Source: Saprospiraceae bacterium
GTDB lineage: Bacteria; Bacteroidota; Bacteroidia; Chitinophagales; Saprospiraceae
DNA length: 64,000 nt
NCBI GenBank assembly: GCA_016714085.1
Contig: JADJNW010000001.1
Coordinates: 992,001 to 1,056,000 of the forward strand
Direction of reading: 5' to 3'
The notes under the pieces are model-generated. The model saw only the letters and a program-made list of their open reading frames with translations, had not been told where the DNA came from and ran no database searches. Both the position numbers and the translations under genes were made by a program. Below, in pieces: positions 17,377-25,759 of this stretch. The stretch's first letter is position 1; every line of letters begins with the position of its first letter.

Positions 17377-19739
17377 TACTCACTTCTCAAAGACGCCACC
17401 GGATTCGCATTAGCTGCTTGGATGGCCTTTATTCCTACGGTAAAAAGCGCAGTTAAAATTGCTGCTACGCCCGCTATTGCAAACATCCACCATTCTAAGG
17501 TAATCCGATAGGCAAAATCGGTCAACCACTGATTCATCAGCCACCAGGCAATCGGAAAGGAAATTAGCGCTGCAATCAAGACCAATTTCAAAAAATCTTT
17601 CGAGAGCAATGTCACAATGCTGCCAACATCCGCGCCCAAAACCTTGCGAATGCCAATTTCTTTCGTGCGTTGCTCGATAACAAAAGTTGCCAATCCTAAG
17701 ATACCCAGCAATGCGATAAAAATAGACAAAGCCGAAAAATACAAAAACAATGTTTGAAAACGCTGTTCCGATTGGTATAATTGATGGATGGATTCATCCA
17801 AAAACCAACCGTCGAAAGGTGCTTGAGGCAGCACTTCCCGCCAGGCTTGTTCCACTGAAGGCATTACATCTGCAAAACTTCCAGGTGCAATTTTCAAAGA
17901 AAGAAAGCTGAAGCGATTTTCCCAGGGCTTGTTGGTCAAAATCAACGGCGCAATTTTATCGTGCAAAGTGGCAAAATTGAAATCTTTTACTACCCCAATG
18001 ATAGGATGTTCACCACTGCGATTAATGATTTTTCCAAGAGGCTCGTTCCAGCCCAAGGTTTTCGCTAAGGTTTCATTCACCAAAAAAGCTTCTTCATCCG
18101 TTGCTCTATCTTCTGAAAAAGCCCGTCCTTGCAGCATTTCCAGCCCGAACGTTTTCAAAAAAGCTTCATCAATATCCACTACATTAATCATCATCGGCTG
18201 CTCCATACCTTCGGGAACGTAGCCATTACTGGTGAATCCGCCACCCGGCACTTCCGACGAACCTGCAACGCCCAACACACGCGGCAAGCGCGACAATTCC
18301 TGTTTCAGCGTGGCATATTTATCTTGAGTATCATTTCCTACCAAAGGCAGCACCAGCACATTTTCTTTATCAAAACCCAAAGATTTTCTTTTTGTAAAAT
18401 CCAACTGACGATTGACCACAAGGGTGCAAATAATCAAAGCGATGGAAATGGTGAATTGCAACACCACCAAACCATTGCGAATACCTTGTCGCTTCTGCCC
18501 GCTTTGATTGTGCTTGAGCGATTGAATGGCTTCTAAAGATGAGAGGTAAAACGCTGGATAGCTGCCTGCGACTAAGCCGACTAATAACAATATCAGAAGA
18601 ATACCAACAGCAGTCATCCAATTAAAAGCGCTTGCCAAATGTACATCCTCGCCCAGTATTTGCTCGTAGAGCGGCGTAGCAACTTTAGCAAAGATTATGG
18701 CTAATAACAAGCCCAAAAAACTGAGCAAAAAAGATTCTCCCAGAAATTGGGCAATCAAATTTTTCCTATAAGCACCCAACACTTTGCGGACGCCTACTTC
18801 CTTCGTGCGCCAGATAGCTCTGGCGGTAGTCAGGTTAATAAAATTGACGCAGGCGATAAACAAAATAAGCAGTCCCACAGCGCCGAAAATGTATAAGTTA
18901 GTGCGCAGATTTTTAGAATATTCATTATATTTCAAGTGAATATCATGTAATGGTTGTAAATAAGCTTCCAGCCGCAAGCCATAATTGGCGTACGATTCAT
19001 TGATATGCCGCCACATAAAGTCAGAAAACTTACTTTGTAAAGATTCGGGTGCAGCACTTTCTTGCAATTGAACGTAAGTGATATATTGATTGCCACCGTT
19101 CCAATCCAAATAGGTATTGGGTTCGTAAAAAAGCGTCGAAAACGAAATCAAAGCCTGAAATTGCAGGTGCGAATTTGCGGGCGGATCCGCCACTACCCCA
19201 CTCACTTGGTACGTTTGCTGATTGTCAATTTTCACCGTTTTGCCGAAAGGCACTTCATCTCCAAACAACTGCTGTGCGGTAGATTCGGTCAATACAATCG
19301 AATAGGGCGCTGCGAGCATTTGCTGCGGATTACCGACTTCCACTTTAAAAGAAAATACATCAAAAAAAGTAGAATCGGCGTAGCTGATTTCCTTTACTTT
19401 CAATGACTTATCTCCAACAGCGATGTATGCTGGGCGCGAGGTGGAAATTCTCGTGTAGTTTTTTACCTCCGGGAATTCCGCTTTCATCGCTGGGCCAATC
19501 GGCGGCGTAAAGACATAACTATCCTCTGACTCCGCGTCGGCGTGATGGGTCATAATGGAAACCCGGTAAATTTCATCCGCATTAGCATGAAAATTATCAT
19601 AATTCAGTTGCAACTGAATGTACAGCAGAATCATGATAACCGCCGCAAGCCCAATGGCCAAGCCAAGGACATTGATGAGACTGTAAAGCCTGTTTTTGAG
19701 CAGGCTCCGAATCGCAATTTTGAAATAATTTTGCAACAT
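17376..19739 (-). CDS. FtsX/MacB-type ABC transporter permease P3
   Basis: Intact 787-residue permease, the shortest complete member of the array. The start MLQNYFKIAIRSLLKNR is shared in style with P4 and P9. The first periplasmic domain has ADSTFFDVFSF with EVGN; coupling motifs are KEVGVRKVLGAY and KEIGIRKVLGAD; the tail is NPVASLRSE. It lies between repeat elements E3 (3' side) and E4 (5' side). The 151-bp gap to P4 suggests readthrough, but the elements could separate the transcripts. The cargo is not identifiable; relatives export macrolides or peptides or move lipoproteins. Confidence 0.88.
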   Translation of the reverse strand: MLQNYFKIAIRSLLKNRLYSLINVLGLAIGLAAVIMILLYIQLQLNYDNFHANADEIYRVSIMTHHADAESEDSYVFTPPIGPAMKAEFPEVKNYTRISTSRPAYIAVGDKSLKVKEISYADSTFFDVFSFKVEVGNPQQMLAAPYSIVLTESTAQQLFGDEVPFGKTVKIDNQQTYQVSGVVADPPANSHLQFQALISFSTLFYEPNTYLDWNGGNQYITYVQLQESAAPESLQSKFSDFMWRHINESYANYGLRLEAYLQPLHDIHLKYNEYSKNLRTNLYIFGAVGLLILFIACVNFINLTTARAIWRTKEVGVRKVLGAYRKNLIAQFLGESFLLSFLGLLLAIIFAKVATPLYEQILGEDVHLASAFNWMTAVGILLILLLVGLVAGSYPAFYLSSLEAIQSLKHNQSGQKRQGIRNGLVVLQFTISIALIICTLVVNRQLDFTKRKSLGFDKENVLVLPLVGNDTQDKYATLKQELSRLPRVLGVAGSSEVPGGGFTSNGYVPEGMEQPMMINVVDIDEAFLKTFGLEMLQGRAFSEDRATDEEAFLVNETLAKTLGWNEPLGKIINRSGEHPIIGVVKDFNFATLHDKIAPLILTNKPWENRFSFLSLKIAPGSFADVMPSVEQAWREVLPQAPFDGWFLDESIHQLYQSEQRFQTLFLYFSALSIFIALLGILGLATFVIEQRTKEIGIRKVLGADVGSIVTLLSKDFLKLVLIAALISFPIAWWLMNQWLTDFAYRITLEWWMFAIAGVAAILTALFTVGIKAIQAANANPVASLRSE

Positions 19740-19802
19740 ACGACTAATGTTTAGTGGTTTGTATCATGGTCAGTCGCATGGAGTTCAATCTTTATTTTTG
19801 TG

Positions 19803-19890
19803 GTTTTATAGTGTTTTAGTGTTAAGGTGCAATCGTCTTTCGGTATTTTGATACTATAACACTAGCAAACTAAAACACCATAATACCAAG
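19803..19890. repeat. Octamer-phased inverted repeat E4
   Basis: The most regular copy: eleven octamers in one unbroken phase over 88 bp. Six face one way (GTTTTATA, GTGTTTTA, GTGTTAAG, GTGCAATC, GTCTTTCG, GTATTTTG) and five the other (ATACTATA, ACACTAGC, AAACTAAA, ACACCATA, ATACCAAG). It ends exactly at the P4 stop codon. Confidence 0.8.
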
Positions 19891-22296
19891 TTATTCACTT
19901 CTCAAAGACTCCACAGGATTGGTATTCGCTGCACGAATTGCTTGCGAAGAAACCGTAAGCAAAGCGATCGCTAATGCGCCAATTCCTGCCAATGCAAATA
20001 TCCACCAACTCACATTGATACGATACACGAAATCTTCCAGCCAGTTATTCATCGCCCACCAGGCTACCGGAAATGCAATCAGCATCGAAATGGCTACCAG
20101 CAATAGAAAGTCCTTGGACAACAAAGTGACAATATCCGTAATCGTAGCACCCAACACCTTGCGAACACCTATTTCTTTGGTGCGTTGTTGCGCGGCGAAA
20201 GCCGTCAAACCAAACAAGCCAAGACAAGCAATAAAGATCGCCAAGCCAGCAAAAGTAGCAGCGATGCGGCCTGTGCGTTCTTCTGTATCGTACAGGTTGC
20301 TAAATTCCTCATCCAAAAACTGATAATCAAAAGGACGATGCGGCGCTAATGCTTTCCATTTGCTTTGTAAAGCAGCTATTGCAGAGGAGATTTGATCGCC
20401 ATCTAATTTTAATAGAATTTTATTCAATTGTACATTGTCAATAAACATAACCAGCGGGCCAATTGCCTCGTGCAAAGAGGAAAAATGAAAATCTTCCACC
20501 ACCGCTTTTATTTCGCCCTGCCTGCCATTCAAGCTTACCCGTTTACCCACTGCTTCTTCCGATTTCCAGCCTAATGCAGTAGCAGCTGATTCATTGAGAA
20601 TAAATCGATAATACTTTTCTTTATAATCTTCTTTATTCACATCCGCATAATCTGCATCCGTGAAATTAGCGCCCGATACAATATTCATATCCAACACAGG
20701 CACATAATCTTTATCAATCGCCAAAGCCCTGACACCCAATTGAAAATCCTGTGGTTTGCCTTCTCCCCAAATGCTATAGCCTCCCTGAACAAAAGTAGGC
20801 GTTTCTGTACCCAGCGCTACCCTTTGCACATTAGGAATGGCTTCAAATTCCGTTTTGAAACGCTCCAAGTTCTGACGAATCTTGCCATCGGTCGGTAGCA
20901 CCAATACTTGATCTTTGTTGTAACCTAATTTCCGATTTTGAATATATGCCAATTGATTTTGCACAACAATCGTTCCGACGATCAGGAATATGGAAACCGC
21001 GAATTGAAACACCACCAGCACTTTGCGCAATTGCACGCCGCCACCAGAAGTTTTAAAATCGCCTTTCAATACGCGTATTGGTTGGAATCCTGACAACATA
21101 AATGCCGGATAACTCCCTGAAATCAAGCTTACTAACACGCCAATGCCAATCAAACCCGCCAGCGCGTAAGGATTTTCCAGAAAAACAAAAGTCATATCCC
21201 GATCGGTCAACTGATTGAAAGCTGGAATAAGCAAATATGCTCCAAACAAGCCCAGCAGAAGCGCAGCAAAACTGACTAAGGTAGATTCTCCCAAAAATTG
21301 CTGGAATAATTGATTATGCAATGCGCCAATAACCTTGCGGACGCCCACCTCACGAGCACGCTCCGCGGCACGAGCCGTCGACAGATTCATATAGTTGATA
21401 CAGGCAATCGCCAGAATCAACAGCGCAATCGCCGAAAAAATATACACATAACGAATATCGCTGCCAGGCTCCAAGCCGCCTTCCACGCGGGCGCGCAGAT
21501 GCACATCGCGCATCGGCTGTAGCACATACGTCAAAAAACTATTTGCAGGCATATTTTCACCCAAAGCCGTACCCATATAGGTTCTGATCTTTTTCTCCAA
21601 CTCCGGCGCAGCATTGGGACTATTTAATTGTAGGTAAGTCGTAAAATTGGCAGAGCTCCATATCTCCTCGCGCCAGCCTTCCAAAGTATGAAAAGAGGCG
21701 ATAAAATCAAATTTGATTTGAGAATTAGCAGGCGCATCCGCAACAACGCCGGTTACTCTGTACTCGGTCGTACCGTTGGTGGTAATGGATTTATCCAATG
21801 GGTCTTCTTCTCCAAAATACTTCTTCGCCGCAGATTCTGTCAGCACAACGGCATTGAGATCATCCAGCAACGTATTCGGATTGCCGCGCAGCACTTTGAA
21901 AGAAAAAATATCGAAGAAGGTAGAATCCGCAAACAAGAATCCCGCTTCTTCAAAAAGTTTATCTTTGTAATTGACCACCATCGGCGAGAAGCCGGACACA
22001 TCATAAATGCGCACGCCCGTCTCCACTTCAGGAAATTGGCGTGTAAACGTTGGATAGGCTGCGGTTGGCGTCGAATCAAATTCACGCGCCTCCCCTCCAA
22101 AACTACCATAGGAAGTCAATCGGAAGATGCGGTCCCCTTTTTCGTGAAAATTATCATAGCTCAATTCAAACAAGACATACGTGGCAATCAATATAAAGCA
22201 AGCCAAACCAATGGCAAGCCCGAAAATATTGATAAAAGAGTAAGCTTTATTGCGCGAGAGATGGCGCAAGGCGATGGTGAAATAATTTTGCAGCAT
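19891..22296 (-). CDS. FtsX/MacB-type ABC transporter permease P4 (head of the P4-P3-P2-ATPase run)
   Basis: Intact 801-residue permease. First periplasmic motif ADSTFFDIFSF with VLRGN; coupling motifs REVGVRKVIGAL and KEIGVRKVLGAT; tail NPVESLRSE. It is the first gene of the minus-strand run that ends with the ATPase. It has its own predicted promoter (TAACTTTG, 22365-22358 read on the minus strand) and the 56-bp upstream element shared with P9. That makes it the likely entry point for transcription of P4, P3, P2 and the ATPase. The AraC gene immediately upstream is in the same direction, with its stop at 22487. Confidence 0.88.
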   Translation of the reverse strand: MLQNYFTIALRHLSRNKAYSFINIFGLAIGLACFILIATYVLFELSYDNFHEKGDRIFRLTSYGSFGGEAREFDSTPTAAYPTFTRQFPEVETGVRIYDVSGFSPMVVNYKDKLFEEAGFLFADSTFFDIFSFKVLRGNPNTLLDDLNAVVLTESAAKKYFGEEDPLDKSITTNGTTEYRVTGVVADAPANSQIKFDFIASFHTLEGWREEIWSSANFTTYLQLNSPNAAPELEKKIRTYMGTALGENMPANSFLTYVLQPMRDVHLRARVEGGLEPGSDIRYVYIFSAIALLILAIACINYMNLSTARAAERAREVGVRKVIGALHNQLFQQFLGESTLVSFAALLLGLFGAYLLIPAFNQLTDRDMTFVFLENPYALAGLIGIGVLVSLISGSYPAFMLSGFQPIRVLKGDFKTSGGGVQLRKVLVVFQFAVSIFLIVGTIVVQNQLAYIQNRKLGYNKDQVLVLPTDGKIRQNLERFKTEFEAIPNVQRVALGTETPTFVQGGYSIWGEGKPQDFQLGVRALAIDKDYVPVLDMNIVSGANFTDADYADVNKEDYKEKYYRFILNESAATALGWKSEEAVGKRVSLNGRQGEIKAVVEDFHFSSLHEAIGPLVMFIDNVQLNKILLKLDGDQISSAIAALQSKWKALAPHRPFDYQFLDEEFSNLYDTEERTGRIAATFAGLAIFIACLGLFGLTAFAAQQRTKEIGVRKVLGATITDIVTLLSKDFLLLVAISMLIAFPVAWWAMNNWLEDFVYRINVSWWIFALAGIGALAIALLTVSSQAIRAANTNPVESLRSE

Positions 22297-22357
22297 AGTA
22301 GCACCGTGTTTTAGGCTTATAAGAATAGGATCATCATTATATAAATGAACACCGTGC

Positions 22358-22365
22358 CAAAGTTA
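22358..22365 (-). promoter_or_regulatory. -7 box of the P4 promoter
   Basis: TAACTTTG on the minus strand, an exact TAnnTTTG match, about 62 nt before the P4 ATG. It is followed by GGCACGGTGTT, which P9 also has with one change. A TTG about 22 nt upstream may be the -33 box. Confidence 0.55.
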
Positions 22366-22398
22366 TAATCCATTCATAATCAATCATCAATTATCAAT

Positions 22399-22454
22399 TA
22401 TCAATAAAATACTGTTCGCTTTTGATACAATGATTGTGCGGAATATGGACAGTG
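22399..22454 (-). promoter_or_regulatory. 56-bp conserved upstream element, copy at P4
   Basis: Identical at 55 of 56 positions to 38296-38351 upstream of P9, while the flanks are only loosely similar. It contains a symmetric layout: ACTGT, 11 nt, the palindrome ACAATGATTGT, 11 nt, ACAGT. This suggests a dimeric or tetrameric regulator site. It lies about 35-90 bp upstream of the P4 -7 box. Confidence 0.65.
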
Positions 22455-22486
22455 CTGCATTATTGCAGGTAAATTGTAAACGAAGA

Positions 22487-23506
22487 TTATTGCACGATAT
22501 AAGCCTTTGGGCTAGTGCCTGTCCATTTTTTAAATGCTCGACGAAAGACGCTCGGCTCGGCGTAGCCCAATTTATAAGCAATCTCGTTGACCGTTAGGCT
22601 AGGATTTTTCAACATGCCTGTAGCCAGTTCCAGTTTTACCGATTCAAAGATTTGTTGAAAGGAAGTGCTTTCATCTTGTAGCTTACGCTGAAGCGTGCGA
22701 GGCGAGACATGCAAGTATTGAACAATGTCAGAAAGTTGCGGTAGCGCGTTATCAAAATTTTGCAGAATGGCGCGTTTTACTTCGCCCGCAAAAGATTCTT
22801 GCTGTTGGGTTTTCACAATTTCCTTTTCCAGCAATTCTTTGAATAAGCGATTGAGGGATGGATTATGTCCGATGACCGGCAATTTCATATCACGCAGCCG
22901 ATACACAATGCAGTTGCAATCCTGGCTAAACAAGGGTTCGCATTTGAAAATACGCAAGTATTCTTGAGTTTCTTTAGGGCGATCAAAGCGCAGCATCACC
23001 TTATTAGGATAAATCGCTTTACCAGTAAGCATTTTGGATATATGTACCGAGGTGGACATAGAATGCTCCACCACCTGGCGGGCAGTGTGCACTGAAAGCA
23101 TATACCAGGTATTTACCGGCTCGATATAATAGTAAAATTCTTCGCCGTGTATTTCAAAAGAGAACTGAGTAGCATTCGTAAGGATTTGATTGAACTGTTG
23201 CACATTTTGATACGCTGTCATCATATCGGGACTGCTCTCCGCCAGATAGCCAACCATACCCGCCAAACCAGGAGAACTCAATTCGCCCATATGCAGCCCC
23301 AGAAAGGGATCTTCCATCTCCCGAACTGCAATTTCCCATACCTTCATGCACTGTTTGATACTAGCTTTACCATGGGTCTGTTCAAGCACCTCCGGCGTCA
23401 TCTCTAATTCATGGCAGAGTTCTTCCAAGTCACCGCCTTTTCTGACCACGGCCATCAGCACATTGCGTACAAATGCCATACTCGACCAATATTGTGAACT
23501 ATCCAT
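22487..23506 (-). CDS. AraC-family transcriptional regulator
   Basis: A 339-residue regulator of the group with an N-terminal arabinose-binding-type domain (as in PF12625) and a C-terminal AraC helix-turn-helix pair (~245-339). Visible: SPRTLQRKLQDESTSFQ as the first recognition region and NEIAYKLGYAEPSVFRRAFKKW, shown here in part, as the second; the latter is the family signature. It is divergent from the membrane protein and FAD monooxygenase genes starting at 23650, the usual arrangement when such a regulator controls an oxidoreductase operon. Its gene lies directly upstream of P4 on the same strand, so readthrough into P4 or regulation of the array is possible but untested. Confidence 0.88.
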   Translation of the reverse strand: MDSSQYWSSMAFVRNVLMAVVRKGGDLEELCHELEMTPEVLEQTHGKASIKQCMKVWEIAVREMEDPFLGLHMGELSSPGLAGMVGYLAESSPDMMTAYQNVQQFNQILTNATQFSFEIHGEEFYYYIEPVNTWYMLSVHTARQVVEHSMSTSVHISKMLTGKAIYPNKVMLRFDRPKETQEYLRIFKCEPLFSQDCNCIVYRLRDMKLPVIGHNPSLNRLFKELLEKEIVKTQQQESFAGEVKRAILQNFDNALPQLSDIVQYLHVSPRTLQRKLQDESTSFQQIFESVKLELATGMLKNPSLTVNEIAYKLGYAEPSVFRRAFKKWTGTSPKAYIVQ

Positions 23507-23649
23507 TGCTTTCCGTTTTTAATCTGGCACAAAATGTCACTTTATTGGCGTAAAATACAACAAATTCTCGCCGATTTTGCCTGCACCTTTGCATCATCGA
23601 AATCAAATATTGAAATCACCCATTTATTTACAACAAGGAATTTTTAATC

Positions 23650-24066
23650 ATGAAAACCCATTTATTCCCAAATATTCACCCAAGCCTTCTAAAAACAATC
23701 TTTACGGCAAGTGCCCTATTACCATTTTCGCTTGTGCTGAACAATTATATCATTGCGCAAGTCCGGCATCTCTTCAAAACATTGGATGTCGTGATCACGG
23801 TGATAGGGCTGACTGCTTCTCTGATCGGCATACCGATTGATGGATGGCACATAATCGGGCTGCTCCTTCGACAAAGCGCTTTCCTGGATACACTATGGCA
23901 ACGTTTTTATGGCAATCCCAGCCCTGCGATGGCAATCCTCACGCTGCTGATGTCACCCTTTGCCATTCATTCCATCGAGCTTGGCATTGACCTTTACAAG
24001 ATCAGAGATTACCGCCCCTGGTCCTTTGTCAAATTAATAAAAACAGGTATGGAATTCTTATTCTAA
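23650..24066 (+). CDS. Small integral membrane protein of unknown function
   Basis: A 138-residue protein with hydrophobic segments at about 16-35, 47-72 and 93-108. No family recognised. It has few charged residues in the membrane parts, and a basic C-terminal stretch (YKIRDYRPWSFVKLIKTG). It starts with ATG at 23650 after an AT-rich leader and ends 60 bp before the FAD monooxygenase gene, which it probably precedes in one transcript. The divergent AraC regulator is the likely controller. Confidence 0.6.
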   Translation: MKTHLFPNIHPSLLKTIFTASALLPFSLVLNNYIIAQVRHLFKTLDVVITVIGLTASLIGIPIDGWHIIGLLLRQSAFLDTLWQRFYGNPSPAMAILTLLMSPFAIHSIELGIDLYKIRDYRPWSFVKLIKTGMEFLF

Positions 24067-24126
24067 AGATATAGCAAACAAAAAACTCTTTTTCACGACC
24101 CTATAATCAAATTAAAACAATTGATT

Positions 24127-25266
24127 ATGAAGTACACGATCATTGGCGGTGGCATTGCTGGACTCACAGTTGCCATCGCCCTCAAAAAAATCGGCATTCA
24201 TGCGCAGGTCTTCGAGTCCGCAGCTACGATCAAGCCAGTTGGAGCGGGGCTTATGCTTGCCGCCAATGCCATCAAAGCTTACCAAAAACTCGGCATCGCC
24301 GATAAAATCATCGCGCGAGGACGACTGCTCCCTTCCTTTAGCATCCTTGACCAACGTGGACGCACGATTACTACTGCTAATACTGAATCGATTGGCAAAA
24401 AGTATGGGTTGCATAATTTCGCCATCCACCGAGCAGAACTACACGAGGCTTTGCTTGAAGAACTCGACCCCACGCAAATTATACTTAATAAAAAAGTCAC
24501 TGGTTTCAATCATCTGAACGATAACAAAATCAATATCCACTTTGCCGATAGCTCGAATCACTCGACTGAGATTCTTATTGTTGCTGACGGCATCCGCTCT
24601 ACGGTACGACAGCAATTACTGCCCAATTCAAAAATTCGTTACGCGGGCTACACCTGCTGGCGCGCAGTGATTGACAATCCTGATCTGCCACTGCACGGCG
24701 CTTCGGAGACCTGGGGCAAGAATGGCCGCTTTGGCATCGTGCCGCTGGCAGATGATAAAATCTATTGGTTCGCCGTAATCAACGCGCCACAAAACAATTC
24801 CACGCATCGGGATTATAAGGCCAAAGATATGCTGCGCATTTTTGAGCATTTCCACCAACCGATTCCTGCCATTTTGGAACATACAAAAGACAGCGACTTA
24901 ATTTGGAATGATATTATCGACCTGAAGCCCATCCAACAATATGCCTTTGGCAATATCGTACTCATCGGCGACGCCGCGCATGCCACTACGCCCAACATGG
25001 GGCAGGGCGCTTGTCAGGCGATAGAAGATGCTGTCATCCTCGCTGACGAACTCGCCAAGCACGACCAACCCGCCAATGCCTTTGTCGCTTTTGAAAAAAG
25101 GAGAATGCCGCGCACACACTTTATCGTGAATACCTCCTGGAATTTGGGCAAAATCGCGCAGTGTAACAACCCTGTATTAATCCCTTTGAGAAATGCGCTC
25201 TTCCGACTCATACCGAAACGCATGAACGAAAAGCAAATGAAAACCTTTTTGGAGGTGGATTTCTAA
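24127..25266 (+). CDS. FAD-dependent monooxygenase (aromatic-ring hydroxylase-like)
   Basis: A 379-residue group A flavoprotein monooxygenase. Motifs in order: the dinucleotide-binding GGGIAGL (7-13) at the N-terminus; VADGIRSTVR, equivalent to the DG motif, around 156-165; and the ribityl-binding GDAAHATTPNMGQGA starting at 281. Expected reaction: NAD(P)H-dependent hydroxylation of an aromatic or tetracycline-like substrate; the sequence does not decide which. I start at ATG 24127 and not at TTG 24121. The AraC regulator and small membrane protein beside it suggest an inducible detoxification or catabolic unit. The module separates P5 from P4. Confidence 0.88.
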   Translation: MKYTIIGGGIAGLTVAIALKKIGIHAQVFESAATIKPVGAGLMLAANAIKAYQKLGIADKIIARGRLLPSFSILDQRGRTITTANTESIGKKYGLHNFAIHRAELHEALLEELDPTQIILNKKVTGFNHLNDNKINIHFADSSNHSTEILIVADGIRSTVRQQLLPNSKIRYAGYTCWRAVIDNPDLPLHGASETWGKNGRFGIVPLADDKIYWFAVINAPQNNSTHRDYKAKDMLRIFEHFHQPIPAILEHTKDSDLIWNDIIDLKPIQQYAFGNIVLIGDAAHATTPNMGQGACQAIEDAVILADELAKHDQPANAFVAFEKRRMPRTHFIVNTSWNLGKIAQCNNPVLIPLRNALFRLIPKRMNEKQMKTFLEVDF

Positions 25267-25298
25267 GGTTTAGGAAACCTCGGAGGTTTCCTAAACTT
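25266..25298. repeat. 15-bp REP-like palindrome after the monooxygenase gene
   Basis: AGGTTTAGGAAACCT, spacer CGG, AGGTTTCCTAAACTT: 15-bp arms with one mismatch, overlapping the last base of the stop codon. It can end the monooxygenase transcript. It also has the look of a REP palindrome and lies about 15 bp from the transposase remnant. Confidence 0.6.
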
Positions 25299-25311
25299 TA
25301 TTGAAAAGCTT

Positions 25312-25680
25312 CTCAAAATCTTCAATATCAAAAATGACTCTATAATTCAGTTGCTGTTGATGAAAGGATACAAACGAATCTTTTCCACCAAATCACTCCA
25401 GCACCCAGTCCCGCTCTACATTTGTTGGCTGTGACTTATAAATGCGGATAAGAACTATAAGCCCATTCCACATGAGTCGTAGCAAAACCATGATGCACCG
25501 GATTTTGATGTACATAATGAATCAAGCTAGTAAGCTGTGATTCCTTTTGGATAGCGATTCGCCTAAACCGTTTTTGAAATAAACTACCTGTTCTATTTTC
25601 CTGGCGATTAATCGCCAGCACATAGCCAGCAAAAAGTCTTTGAAAGCGCTCTTCCAAAAGGCATTCATGTCCTTATTCTT
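25312..25680 (-). pseudogene. Remnant of a REP-associated tyrosine transposase (RAYT, Y1/IS200-like)
   Basis: Only the C-terminal half is present. The frame from 25657 reads NRQENRTGSLFQKRFRRI, HYVHQNPVHHGF and WAYSSYPHL, which are RAYT signatures. After PHL the frame is lost, but the next frame continues SQPTNVERDWVLE, a TGA where Trp is expected, then FGGKDSFVSFHQQQLNYR and RVIFDIEDFEK. The N-terminal HUH and catalytic tyrosine region is missing; a stop codon lies just upstream of 25657. RAYTs mobilise REP palindromes. Here it lies between a REP-like palindrome (25266-25298) and a half copy of the octamer repeat (25717-25756), at the junction of the AraC/monooxygenase module with the permease array. 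Confidence 0.8.
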
Positions 25681-25716
25681 CTTCTCCTCTTTTTTGTCGC
25701 AAGTTCAATTTGTACA

Positions 25717-25756
25717 GAACTATAACACCATCGTACCAAAACACTAAAACACCATC
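25717..25756. repeat. Half copy of the octamer repeat, E5
   Basis: Only the CAC-type arm is present: ACACCATC, GTACCAAA, ACACTAAA, ACACCATC from 25725, ending 4 bp before the P5 stop codon. The complementary arm found in E1-E4 and E6 is missing on the side facing the transposase remnant. Confidence 0.65.
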
Positions 25757-25759
25757 CTA

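Noticed and set aside
21688..22314. 208-residue plus-strand frame inside P4
   Set aside because: Entirely antisense to the well-supported P4 coding region; its arginine/isoleucine-rich composition is what antisense of such a gene produces. The same applies to the other long antisense frames in the permeases.
22346..22370. Sigma-54 (-24/-12) promoter before P4 and P9
   Set aside because: TTGGCACG matches the -24 half, but the -12 half reads TCATT or TATTG in place of TTGC, and P4 has an exact TAnnTTTG box overlapping the same place.
4461..25400. TGA read as tryptophan or another amino acid (recoded genetic code)
   Set aside because: TGA occurs in frame in the kinase and at a Trp position in the transposase remnant, but many intact genes here end in TGA (for example at 3284 and 7540), and the remnant is already frameshifted.
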